DNA of 10,126 bases from Rubrobacter sp. (GCA_013815575.1 JACDFX010000008.1:1-10126), one strand, 5' to 3'; positions 1-5,991 are shown, counted from the stretch's first letter. The notes: generated by a model from the letters alone, not told the origin. Made by a program: numbers and translations.

Positions 1-462
1 GAGCGCGACGCCGACGGCGGCTCGGTACGCGATGTTGCCCGCCTTCCTCGCTACCAGCACATACGTGAGACCAGTGCCGAAGATGAGGGCACCGGCGAAA
101 ACGAAATCGGCCAGGTTCCAGGCCGGTGCCGTTAACAAGGGTATCAGCAATACGAACGCCGTCGCGAGCGCGACGGCGACGACGGATCGGTACGCGTTCC
201 CGGTCAACATGGTGCTCCTCTCCTTGAGCGCGGTGTAGAGCAACTCCGGCAGGGTGCGGGCCCACAGCGCCGCCAGACCCAAGCCGCCGCCGTCGTCCTC
301 CAGCTCCTCGCGGCACAAGTCCCGGAAACAGCGGACCATCTCGCCGCCGTACTCGTCTCGAAGCCCGCGCGGGTAGGCCCGCAGGAGCGAGCGGTAGGCC
401 CGCTCCGAGGTCGCCACGGCGCGTTCGTGCCCCCTCGGGCGCGGTCCCCTCGGAGAGGCCAT
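1..462 (-). CDS. Partial PadR-coupled membrane protein (runs off the window)
   Basis: This reading frame is open for 154 codons from an ATG at 462-460 to the window edge, so the C-terminus is missing. The N-terminus is soluble and charged. Residues about 20-45 carry a Y-R-x-L-L-R-x-Y-P-R-x-x-R-x-x-Y-G-x-E-M pattern, which I know from membrane proteins encoded beside PadR regulators, including the N-terminal leader of some MacB/FtsX-like permeases. Two hydrophobic segments follow, near residues 93-112 and 117-137. The start overlaps the padR stop by one base (TGATG), so the two are probably translationally coupled and the PadR protein is likely its regulator. An internal Met at residue 85 is a less likely start because the conserved motif lies upstream of it. 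Substrate and function cannot be told from this part. The frame is well supported; the family is tentative. Confidence 0.7.
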   Translation of the reverse strand, partial: MASPRGPRPRGHERAVATSERAYRSLLRAYPRGLRDEYGGEMVRCFRDLCREELEDDGGGLGLAALWARTLPELLYTALKERSTMLTGNAYRSVVAVALATAFVLLIPLLTAPAWNLADFVFAGALIFGTGLTYVLVARKAGNIAYRAAVGVAL

Positions 463-866
463 CACGCCCCCTCCGGGCTCGGCTTCGGCGCGGGGAAGGC
501 GCCCTTCCGGCGCGCGGCGCGCACCAGGCCGTCGAGCCTTTCGACCTCCGCCGCCAGGACCTCGCCGCCGAAGCCGGTGAGGCGGTAGTAACGGCGCCGC
601 TCGTCGTCCGGGGCTTCGCCGGGGTCGGGCCTCTCCCTGGACTCCGCGATCACGCCGCCCTCCTTCAGGCGCTTGATCGCCCCGTAGAGCGTCCCCGGCC
701 CTAGCCGCACCCTCCCGCCGGTCCTCTCCCTCACCTCCAGCATGATCCCGTAGCCGTGGCGCTCCCCGTCGGCCAGGGCCAACAAGACGTTCAGCGCGAC
801 GGGCGTCAGTGGCAGGAGGTCGTCCGGCCTGTTCGGGCGCCCCCCCGACGCGTCTCCACCACCCAC
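462..866 (-). CDS. PadR-family transcriptional regulator
   Basis: This is a winged-helix DNA-binding repressor of about 134 residues, a normal length for short PadR proteins. The PadR core is plain: an L-x-x-L-A-x-G-x-x-H-G-Y-G-I helix, then the recognition-helix signature G-P-G-T-L-Y-G-A-I-K-R-L, then the wing with R-R-Y-Y-R-L-T and a short C-terminal dimerisation helix. I chose the GTG at 866-864 because GAAGGGG lies 7 bases upstream. A TTG at 911 in the same frame would give 149 residues but has no Shine-Dalgarno site and would leave only about a 13-base leader from the predicted promoter. PadR proteins usually repress their own operon and an adjacent transporter or membrane gene in response to a small ligand. 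The TGATG junction with the following membrane gene fits that. Confidence 0.88.
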   Translation of the reverse strand: MGGGDASGGRPNRPDDLLPLTPVALNVLLALADGERHGYGIMLEVRERTGGRVRLGPGTLYGAIKRLKEGGVIAESRERPDPGEAPDDERRRYYRLTGFGGEVLAAEVERLDGLVRAARRKGAFPAPKPSPEGA

Positions 867-899
867 GGCATCACCCCTTCGTGTTGTCCTGCGTTCCGA

Positions 900-935
900 T
901 GCATCGCACAACGATGCAGCCCACTACGGAATAGT
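900..935. promoter_or_regulatory. Candidate PadR operator: two dyads at and downstream of the -10 box
   Basis: Two inverted repeats sit where an autorepressor would act. ACTA (923-926) and TAGT (932-935) flank five bases and overlap the -10 box. TGCATCG (900-906) and CGATGCA (912-918) form a perfect 7-base dyad around CACAA just downstream of the predicted start site. An overlapping perfect palindrome, CGATGCATCG, occupies 897-906. PadR dimers bind dyads of this size; the assignment to this regulator is inferred from position. Confidence 0.45.
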
Positions 936-959
936 ACGCCGCTTCGGGAAGCCCGTCAA
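931..959 (-). promoter_or_regulatory. Probable sigma-70-type promoter of the padR operon
   Basis: On the minus strand TTGACG (959-954) and TACTAT (936-931) are separated by exactly 17 bases. The -35 box matches consensus in five of six positions and the -10 box in four of six. Transcription would begin near position 924 and give padR a leader of about 58 bases to the GTG start. Confidence 0.6.
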
Positions 960-972
960 GGCAGGACGAGCA

Positions 973-1004
973 CCCCGGGATGGGAAGAAATGCCACTTCC
1001 GGGG
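973..1004. other. GC-rich hairpin upstream of the padR promoter
   Basis: CCCCGG (973-978) pairs with CCGGGG (999-1004), and an inner GAAG/CTTC pairing is possible. It lies just upstream of the padR -35 box. There is no adjacent T-run on either strand, so it is not a classical intrinsic terminator. It could be the 3' end of a transcript arriving from about 1195. Confidence 0.35.
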
Positions 1005-1028
1005 CTTTCCCGCCCGCCGGAGAGATCC

Positions 1029-1046
1029 GGGACCTTTCGAGGTCTC
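1029..1046. other. Short hairpin with a 4-base loop
   Basis: GACCT (1031-1035) pairs with AGGTC (1040-1044) around TTCG. On the plus strand the stem extends to 7 pairs with one G-T pair; on the minus strand it is 5 pairs. No function is assigned. Confidence 0.3.
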
Positions 1047-1076
1047 TGCCAGTCCTCGCTGCAGCCCGGCGGGGCG

Positions 1077-1181
1077 CTATTGTTGGCCGAGTTTGATGAG
1101 GGTCCCCCACTTCGGCGAATAGCGTCCGACAAACGGGGTGCCGCACCCTTCGCAGGTCCCGCCGAGACGCTCAGGAGCCAA
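1077..1181 (-). CDS. Doubtful small ORF with a C-x-x-C-G zinc-ribbon-like motif
   Basis: The frame ending at TAG 1079-1077 encodes a roughly 34-residue C-terminal stretch that looks protein-like, with T-C-E-G-C-G-T-P-F followed by G-R-Y-S-P-K-W. Only one cysteine pair is present, so a complete zinc ribbon is not encoded. The only nearby start is a TTG at 1181 with no properly spaced Shine-Dalgarno site, and the same frame stays open further upstream, as is common in high-GC DNA. It may be a remnant of a lost gene or chance. It lies downstream of the candidate promoter at 1202-1230. Confidence 0.2.
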   Translation of the reverse strand: MAPERLGGTCEGCGTPFVGRYSPKWGTLIKLGQQ

Positions 1182-1201
1182 CCTCGCGCGGGCTAAACCG
1201 C

Positions 1202-1230
1202 ATTGTATTCTTAAAACCCCTCCCTGACGA
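1202..1230 (-). promoter_or_regulatory. Candidate promoter in the padR-msrA' intergenic region
   Basis: On the minus strand TCGTCA (1230-1225) and TACAAT (1207-1202) lie 17 bases apart. The -10 box matches consensus at five of six positions and the -35 box at four of six. It would transcribe the otherwise gene-poor 1195-960 stretch toward padR. The evidence is from sequence match only. Confidence 0.3.
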
Positions 1231-1236
1231 TGGAAT

Positions 1237-1252
1237 ACGCCCTCTCGGGCGT
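1237..1252 (-). terminator. Hairpin downstream of msrA', possible operon end
   Basis: On the minus strand ACGCCC and GGGCGT form a perfect 6-base stem closed by a GAGA (GNRA) loop, 26 bases after the msrA' stop. A short T-run (1213-1216) occurs about 20 bases later rather than directly after the stem, so intrinsic termination is uncertain. It may be a terminator or 3' end protector for the GH15-SDR-msrA' unit. Confidence 0.35.
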
Positions 1253-1278
1253 GCAGCGCGCCCGGACGTGGCCGCCCC

Positions 1279-1512
1279 TTATGGCCCCTCCCCGGCCGCC
1301 GAGAGTGCCTCCCCGACCGCCCGCCGGATCCGCTCTGCGCCCCAGAAGCAGCCGAGCGCGAACACCGCGGTCTGGAGGCCGTCGGGGAACGGTGGCTGGG
1401 TCGTTGTGCCGAGCACGGCGTGGCGTGTGGGGACGGCGAACGCTGGCCGGTCGCGGCCAGGCAACGCCTTGTCGGGCGTGATCATCTTGGATTTGCGGCG
1501 GCCGAAAAGCAT
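1279..1512 (-). pseudogene. msrA: Truncated peptide methionine-S-sulfoxide reductase, 5' part only
   Basis: MsrA reduces methionine-S-sulfoxide in oxidised proteins, using a nucleophilic cysteine. The 77-residue frame keeps a typical actinobacterial MsrA N-terminus and the active-site motif G-C-F-W-G-A-E, with the catalytic Cys at residue 55. Homology stops at about residue 62. Some 15 unrelated residues follow, then TAA, whereas a full MsrA has roughly 200 residues. The resolving cysteines and most of the fold are missing and I could not find them in other frames downstream, so this is a deletion rather than a frameshift. The start is the ATG at 1512-1510, with GGAGG 7 bases upstream; an ATG further upstream lacks such a site. 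The intact expression signals suggest recent truncation. The product should be inactive. Confidence 0.8.
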
Positions 1513-1576
1513 TCTCTTACCTCCGTGGGTTTCGTGGCTCTCCACTTTGAGGGTCGAGCCGTCGGTTCGTCGGTCG

Positions 1577-2356
1577 TCAGGCCCCTTGTCCCGCGCTCTG
1601 CATGAGCCCGCCGTCCATGTAGTAGGTGGACCCGGTCACGTAGTCAGCATCGTTGGAGGCGAGAAAGACGGCGAGGCGGCCGATCTCCGCGGGGAGGGCG
1701 GCGCGCTTCCAGGGGATAGTCTGGACCTGCTGCTCGCGGAACTCGGGATCGTCTATCGCCTCCTGGTTAAAGGGGGTTAGCACCATGCCGGGCCCGATGT
1801 TGTTGACGTTGATCTTATGCGGGGCCAGTTCGAGGGCGAGGGTGCGGGTGAGGTTGCGGATCGCCCCCTTGGAGCAATCGTAGTCCGCAGCACCGGCCCG
1901 GGGCTGCTCCTGGTGTACGGAGGTGATGTTGATGATCTTGCCTCCCCCGCCCGCCCCTTTGCGAACGTTGATGAACCGCCGGCAGCAGTAAAAGTAGCCG
2001 TAGACGTTGGTCTTGATCGCCATGTCCCAGACCTCGGTGGACAGGTCGGCGACCTCGGTGCCGGACGCGTCCACGCCGGCGTTGTTCATCAGGATATCGA
2101 CGGTGCCGAACTCCTCGACGGCACGGTCGAACATCTCGCCGACCTGATCCTCGTCGCTGATGTCGGCCTTCACCACGACGGCGCGGCGTCCGGCGGCCTC
2201 GACCTCCTCGCGGGTGTGCTCGGCGCCCTCCTCGTCGTGCAGGTAGTTGACAACCACGTCGGCGCCCTCTTTGGCGAACTCGATCGCGGTAGCCTGTCCG
2301 ATCCCGGAATCCGATCCCGTGATCAGGGCCACGCTGTCCTGCAAACGTCCCGTCAT
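1577..2356 (-). CDS. Short-chain dehydrogenase/reductase, glucose-1-dehydrogenase-like
   Basis: This is a complete classical SDR of 259 residues. It has the Rossmann nucleotide-binding motif T-G-S-D-S-G-I-G (13-20), N-N-A-G (91-94), catalytic Asn117, Ser146, and Y-x-x-x-K with Tyr159 and Lys163. The C-terminal [13 protein letters not shown] is typical of glucose/ribitol-type SDRs. An NAD(P)-dependent oxidation of a sugar or polyol is the best guess; the substrate is not readable from sequence. The start is the ATG at 2356, with AGGAG 7 bases upstream. It overlaps the preceding GH15 stop as ATGA, so the pair is translationally coupled and sugar released by the hydrolase may feed this enzyme. 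The same reading frame stays open far upstream inside the GH15 gene, but that extension has no SDR homology. Confidence 0.9.
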   Translation of the reverse strand: MTGRLQDSVALITGSDSGIGQATAIEFAKEGADVVVNYLHDEEGAEHTREEVEAAGRRAVVVKADISDEDQVGEMFDRAVEEFGTVDILMNNAGVDASGTEVADLSTEVWDMAIKTNVYGYFYCCRRFINVRKGAGGGGKIINITSVHQEQPRAGAADYDCSKGAIRNLTRTLALELAPHKINVNNIGPGMVLTPFNQEAIDDPEFREQQVQTIPWKRAALPAEIGRLAVFLASNDADYVTGSTYYMDGGLMQSAGQGA

Positions 2357-4179
2357 CGTCTTTCTCCTTTGTTCGGATGAGCTTTCGCGTACCACGGCTG
2401 GTCCTCCGCCAGGCTCCAGGCGGCGTTGATGAGCCCCACGTGGGAGAAGGCCTGGGGGAAGTTGCCCCATTGCTCTCCCGTTGCCGCATCGGCCTCCTCG
2501 GCGAGGAGGCCGAGGTCGTTGGCGTAGGAGGTGGTCCGTTCGAAGAGCTCGACGGCCCGCTCGGTCTCCCCGGCGCGGGCGAGGCACTCGACCAGCCAGT
2601 AGGTGCAGATCAGGAACCCGTTCTCGTCGCCGGCCCAGCGGTGGACGAGCCCATCGTGGGCCAGCTCGCGCTCGACGGCCTCTATGGTGGCCCGCATGCG
2701 CGGGTCGTTGGCTGGCAGAAAATCTACCAGCGGCAGCAACAGGACCGAGGCATCCAGCCCATCGGAGCCGAAGGCGCCCGTATAGGCCCCGGCCTCCTCG
2801 CTCCACCCATGCTTCAGGATGGCCTCTCGAACCTCCTCTCGGGCCGTCTCCCATCTCTCCGTATCGGCGCGCTCGCCGAGGCGCGGGGCAAGCTTTACCG
2901 CCCGATCGAGCGCAACCCAGCACATCACCTTCGCGGAGATGTAGTGCCGCTCCTTGTCGCGGGCCTCCCACATCCCGGCATCGGTCTCGTGCCAGCTCTC
3001 AGCGGCCCGGTCCGCGAGCGCGCAGACCAGGCGCACCACGACGTCGTCGAATTCGCCCAACTGATCCCGCAGCAGATACACGGCGTCGACGACCTCGCCC
3101 AGCACATCGAGCTGCTTCTGGTACCAGGCGTCGTTCCCCACCCGAACCGGGCGGCTGCCCCGAAAGCCCTCCAGGTGCGTGAGCGAGTGCTCGGTCAGAT
3201 CGTGTTCGCCCTCGACACCGAACATGATCTGCACCTGCCGTCCCCCGACCAGATGCCCGCCGATCGCGTGATCTATCCAGTGAAAGAACCGCCCCGCCTC
3301 GTCGGGACAGGCCGCGATCCACAGCGCTCGCAGCGTCAAGCTCAGGTCCCGCAGCCAGGCGAAGCGGTAGTCCCAGTTGTCGCTACCCCCGCACGCCTCG
3401 GGCAGGGAGGTGGTAGCCGCGGCGACCACAGCGCCCGTCGGCCCATACGTCAGCGCTTGAAGCACAAGGGCGCTGCGTCGGACCTGCTCGGCATATGGCC
3501 CCTCGTAGCCGCCGTGCAACTCCGACCAGGATCTCCACCCCTCGCGGGTATTCGCGAGCTCCGCCCCGACATCGGGACAAGACAGGGCGCCGTCACCGGG
3601 ATCGACCGCTCGGCGGTACAGGAGAGAGAAATCAACAGTTTCTCCGGCCCTTATCGTGAATTGAGCAGTAGCCTTTGTATCCTCTATATTCAGAGGACAT
3701 CCGGCGACCAGTCGAACCTCGGCGGGACCGCCTCGGGCGACGACACCGGTCTCTGTCGGCACCACGAGCGGGATGATAAGAGCGTACTCCAGGCGCGGGA
3801 CGAACTCCAACGCCATCTCGATCTCGCCCTCGACCCCCTCGACCCTCCGCAGTAACGCATGAGGAACGCGAATACCGATATCGTGTCCCCGGGCGCCGCT
3901 CTCCAGCGCCAAGGCGTCCGTCACGGCGACCCGCCCATGTGGGGTCCGAAACACCGTCCGCAGGACCATAGTGTCCCCCAGGTAAGCTCGCTCGGCCTCG
4001 AACGCCCCGACGGGCCGGATGGACCAGTGCCCACCTTCCTCGTCCAGGAGGCGGGCGAAGACGGAGGGCGAGTCGAACCGCGGCGCGCAGTACCAGTCTA
4101 CGGAGCCGTCTCGGCCTACCAGGGCAGCCGAATGACAGTCGGATAGCAGGGCGAAATCTCCCACCGAGGCTTCAGTCAT
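2353..4179 (-). CDS. GH15 family glycoside hydrolase (glucoamylase/trehalase-like)
   Basis: This is a complete 608-residue bacterial GH15 enzyme. It has the N-terminal beta-sandwich domain opening [17 protein letters not shown] (25-41), then the (alpha/alpha)6 barrel with D-N-W-D-Y-R-F-A-W-L-R-D (267-278), G-S-R-P-V-R-V-G-N (341-349), M-W-E (Glu405) and G-E-Q-W-G-N-F-P-Q-A-F-S-H (568-580). Glu405 and Glu569 are the likely catalytic acid/base pair by family comparison. Members release glucose from alpha-glucans or cleave trehalose (mycobacterial type), and sequence alone does not choose between them. No signal peptide is visible, so it should act in the cytoplasm. The ATG at 4179 follows AAGGAG. 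It overlaps the SDR by 4 bases and is preceded by a small ORF and a pseudogene. A second, broken GH15 start lies at 8575. Confidence 0.92.
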   Translation of the reverse strand: MTEASVGDFALLSDCHSAALVGRDGSVDWYCAPRFDSPSVFARLLDEEGGHWSIRPVGAFEAERAYLGDTMVLRTVFRTPHGRVAVTDALALESGARGHDIGIRVPHALLRRVEGVEGEIEMALEFVPRLEYALIIPLVVPTETGVVARGGPAEVRLVAGCPLNIEDTKATAQFTIRAGETVDFSLLYRRAVDPGDGALSCPDVGAELANTREGWRSWSELHGGYEGPYAEQVRRSALVLQALTYGPTGAVVAAATTSLPEACGGSDNWDYRFAWLRDLSLTLRALWIAACPDEAGRFFHWIDHAIGGHLVGGRQVQIMFGVEGEHDLTEHSLTHLEGFRGSRPVRVGNDAWYQKQLDVLGEVVDAVYLLRDQLGEFDDVVVRLVCALADRAAESWHETDAGMWEARDKERHYISAKVMCWVALDRAVKLAPRLGERADTERWETAREEVREAILKHGWSEEAGAYTGAFGSDGLDASVLLLPLVDFLPANDPRMRATIEAVERELAHDGLVHRWAGDENGFLICTYWLVECLARAGETERAVELFERTTSYANDLGLLAEEADAATGEQWGNFPQAFSHVGLINAAWSLAEDQPWYAKAHPNKGERR

Positions 4180-4249
4180 GCCGCGTCTCCTTTTCGGACC
4201 CGCGGCCCGTTGTGCCCGCCGGCTCTCCGCGCGAAATCTGAGTGTTCAT
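4172..4249 (-). CDS. Possible 25-residue leader ORF overlapping the GH15 start
   Basis: An ATG at 4249-4247, preceded by GGAGGG 11 bases upstream, opens a 25-residue hydrophilic peptide. Its TGA (4174-4172) lies just inside the GH15 coding region and overlaps the GH15 start by 8 bases. The peptide resembles no family I know. It could couple translation to the GH15 gene or be chance, since the GH15 gene has its own good Shine-Dalgarno site inside this ORF. Confidence 0.25.
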   Translation of the reverse strand: MNTQISRGEPAGTTGRGSEKETRHD

Positions 4250-4301
4250 TCCGGCTCGTTCCCTCCAATTCTCCAGGTTTCGGTCGCGACCGCCTTCGTC
4301 A

Positions 4302-4478
4302 TTACGGATAGTCCGCCATGAACGCCGCCATCTCCCCGTGGCGCACCTGTACGAGCTCGGGGTCGTTACCAGCCCGGCCCAAGGCGCCCATGATGCCATC
4401 TCCCGGCTAACGGTAGATGCGCTTTACGCCCCACTCCCGGAGACGCCTCAACAAGAAATCTCCAACGGTCTCGCTCAC
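4302..4478 (-). pseudogene. N-terminal remnant of a thiamine-diphosphate enzyme (pyruvate oxidase/acetolactate synthase-like)
   Basis: Starting at a GTG (4478-4476) with GAGGAGG 7 bases upstream, 58 codons read like the start of a pyruvate-oxidase-type TPP enzyme. V-S-E-T-V-G-D-F-L-L leads to V-K-R-I-Y, then P-G-D-G-I-M-G-A-L-G-R-A, then V-Q-V-R-H-G-E-M-A-A-F-M. The glutamate of R-H-G-E-M-A-A is the conserved cofactor-activating Glu of the family. Three lesions are visible. There is an in-frame TAG at 4409-4407, where relatives usually have Tyr. About three residues are missing in what is normally G-D-G-I-N-G-I-M-G. The gene is abruptly cut after about 56 residues of an expected 550-600. It sits between the ASRT gene and the GH15 gene and was probably once part of that unit. 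The product is certainly non-functional. Confidence 0.8.
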
Positions 4479-4511
4479 GGAGAATCCTCCTCTTCCAGTA
4501 GCGTTGCTTGT

Positions 4512-4904
4512 TTAGTCGCTGCTCGCGGCGTACGCCATGCTGCTCAGCAGCGCGTTCTCGGCCTGGCGTGAATCTAGCCGGGAGTGTTGCACTACTATCG
4601 GTACGTCCGACTCGATAACGCTCGCGTAGGCGGTATCGGTCGGAACCGGTTCGGGATCTTCTAGATCGTTGAAGCGTACGTGCTTCGTGCGCCGGGCCGG
4701 CACGGTCACTCGATAGGGACCGGCAGGCTCCCGATCCGAGAAGAACACCGTGATCTCGACCCGCGCATCCCGATCCGAAGCGTTGAGAATGCAGGCGGTC
4801 TCGTGGCTCGTGAACTGCGGTTCTGGGCCGTTGCTCCAGCCGGGGATATAACCCTCGGCTATCGCCCAACGCTTACGCCCGGTTGCTGCCTCCACCGTAC
4901 TCAC
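4512..4904 (-). CDS. Anabaena sensory rhodopsin transducer (ASRT) family protein
   Basis: This is a complete protein of about 130 residues matching the ASRT family (Pfam PF07100) along its whole length. It has W-A-I-A-E-G-Y-I-P near residue 13, G-P-E-P-Q-F-T-S-H-E-T near 26, V-P-A-R-R-T-K-H-V-R-F-N-D-L near 68, and D-V-P-I-V-V-Q-H-S-R-L-D-S-R-Q near 99. The Anabaena founder is a soluble beta-sandwich tetramer that binds a sensory rhodopsin. Most homologues occur without a rhodopsin and are predicted small-molecule, probably sugar, binding domains. No rhodopsin gene is present here, and the next intact genes are a GH15 hydrolase and a sugar-type SDR, so a carbohydrate-sensing role is a reasonable inference. 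The start is GTG at 4904 (poorly spaced AAGGGGG) or GTG at 4895 with better spacing. It is overlapped at its start by an upstream ORF. Confidence 0.9.
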   Translation of the reverse strand: MSTVEAATGRKRWAIAEGYIPGWSNGPEPQFTSHETACILNASDRDARVEITVFFSDREPAGPYRVTVPARRTKHVRFNDLEDPEPVPTDTAYASVIESDVPIVVQHSRLDSRQAENALLSSMAYAASSD

Positions 4905-4998
4905 GCCCCCTTCGTTGTAGTCGCGGGTCTTCCGTAACCGGTGAAGGCGACAGAAGCCGAGCCAAACGGGGCCAATGCGGCCGAATGTCGGCGTCCAT
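4873..4998 (-). CDS. Possible 41-residue leader ORF overlapping the ASRT start
   Basis: An ATG at 4998-4996 has an excellent Shine-Dalgarno site (GGAGG, 6 bases upstream). It opens a 41-codon frame that ends at TAA 4875-4873, inside the ASRT gene and in another frame. The peptide is basic and proline-rich and I do not recognise it. The real ASRT start has a poor site, so ribosomes loading here could deliver translation to ASRT. Alternatively a one-base shift removed an earlier ASRT start; the ASRT frame is open upstream through 5000, but known family members begin close to the annotated GTG. Confidence 0.3.
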   Translation of the reverse strand: MDADIRPHWPRLARLLSPSPVTEDPRLQRRGREYGGGSNRA

Positions 4999-5378
4999 GA
5001 TCGGCCTCCTGATCTCCCGGTGACAAGGATAGCATTTCCTAGTTCCGATTCACAAGATACAGAGCGTCCCTTATGAGACCCTTACCAATTTATTAAGAAG
5101 TAGTTAATACAAGAGATCGATTCCACGCCTCGTCCGCGATTGCGCATTATCCTCGCAGTTTTCGAAACGAATCGGCACCGCGCCGACGCTCGCCTTGCAG
5201 CCGCGATCTCATTTTAGAGAAGGCTCGGCGGTCTGCATCTCTGCTTTTGTGCGGGGTTGGGCGAACGGTCAGCGGGAGCCAACCGCTCGCGAGAACAACT
5301 ATCCTCGTCTACTCGCTCGACTCGGGGCGGTGGGGCGCTCGATTCCCCTCGAACCGGTTGGTCTCCTGGAGGGACCGG
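4999..5378. other. AT-richer intergenic region upstream of the ASRT-GH15-SDR unit
   Basis: About 380 bases lack a credible gene. The stretch around 5030-5175 is clearly richer in A and T than the coding DNA on either side, as expected for a promoter region. Possible minus-strand -10 elements are GATAAT (5151-5146) and CTATCC or TGCTAT near 5025-5030. The latter lies downstream of TTGTGA at a 15-17 base spacing. None has a convincing -35 and -10 pair, so no promoter is called. The region presumably drives the ASRT-GH15-SDR genes. Confidence 0.4.
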
Positions 5379-5380
5379 CT
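5352..5380 (-). terminator. Hairpin at the end of the flavin-reductase gene
   Basis: On the minus strand AGCCGGT (5380-5374, overlapping the stop codon) pairs with ACCGGTT (5358-5352), giving 7 pairs with one G-T across a 15-base loop. No T-run follows. It may mark the end of the ergothioneine/flavin operon, but intrinsic termination is uncertain. Confidence 0.3.
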
Positions 5381-5987
5381 ACTCCTCCGTAGGGATGGGG
5401 GTCTCCTGGAGTGCCCGGGCGACGTGGAAGAGGTACTGGGCGTAGGTGCGGGCCATCGCCTTGGTCCATTCCTTGCCGTGGTCCGTCTCCGGATAGGTGG
5501 GTCCGGGGCCGGGGCCCATCTTCCAGTAGGTCCAGGCGGCGTGCGGAACGCAGAAACCGATGTCGATAACGCCCTGGGCGAGTTGGGAGATGATGTGGGC
5601 GCCGTCCTCGTTGCCGGTGACGACAAAGCCCGCGACCCGCCCGTAGGCGATCATCTGCCCCGCTTCGTTCTGCTCGGAGAGCATGGCATCCATCCTCTCC
5701 AGCGCCCGCTGGGCGAAGCTGGAGGACTGCCCGAGCCAGGTCGGGGTGGCGAAGACGCGGATGTCCGAGTCGAGGATCTTTTGCCGGACCCCCGGCCACT
5801 CGTCGCCGTCTCCCTCGTCGGAGCTCACGCCGGGCGCGATGTTCAGGTCCACCAGGCGTACGGTCTCGCACTCGACGCCCCTCTCGTCGAGGTTGGGGAT
5901 CACCTCGCCCGCCAGCATCCGCGTGTTCGACTCCTCGGGCGCCTTCTTGAGCGTGCAGTTCAGGATTAGTGCTTTCATACGCGGCAT
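5379..5987 (-). CDS. NADPH-dependent FMN reductase / flavodoxin-fold protein
   Basis: This is a complete 202-residue flavodoxin-like oxidoreductase. An N-terminal beta strand (K-A-L-I-L-N) leads into the phosphate-binding loop with E-E-S-N-T near residue 20. The second flavin-contact segment, A-T-P-T-W-L-G, lies near 84, followed by the long helix S-F-A-Q-R-A-L-E-R-M-D. V-V-T-G-N-E-D-G near 128 matches the third loop. Such proteins use NAD(P)H to reduce FMN, quinones or other small acceptors in the cytosol. The ATG at 5987 is preferred over the ATG at 5978 because AAAGGA lies 7 bases upstream. That site overlaps the last codons of the egtD pseudogene, four bases away, so the two were coupled. 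It may have acted in thiol or quinone stress together with ergothioneine; that is inference. Confidence 0.85.
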   Translation of the reverse strand: MPRMKALILNCTLKKAPEESNTRMLAGEVIPNLDERGVECETVRLVDLNIAPGVSSDEGDGDEWPGVRQKILDSDIRVFATPTWLGQSSSFAQRALERMDAMLSEQNEAGQMIAYGRVAGFVVTGNEDGAHIISQLAQGVIDIGFCVPHAAWTYWKMGPGPGPTYPETDHGKEWTKAMARTYAQYLFHVARALQETPIPTEE

Positions 5988-5991
5988 TGCT

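Noticed and set aside
2357..2971. N-terminal extension of the SDR frame to a 464-residue protein
   Set aside because: The extra residues are arginine/glycine-rich, antiphase to the GH15 gene, with no SDR homology. A strong Shine-Dalgarno site fixes the start at 2356.
2377..3855. 492-residue plus-strand ORF
   Set aside because: It is exactly antisense to the GH15 gene, low in complexity and has no recognisable motif; long antisense frames are expected at this GC content.
4366..4869. 167-residue minus-strand ORF overlapping the ASRT gene
   Set aside because: It is an out-of-frame shadow. The ASRT frame is conserved from end to end and the TPP remnant explains the rest.
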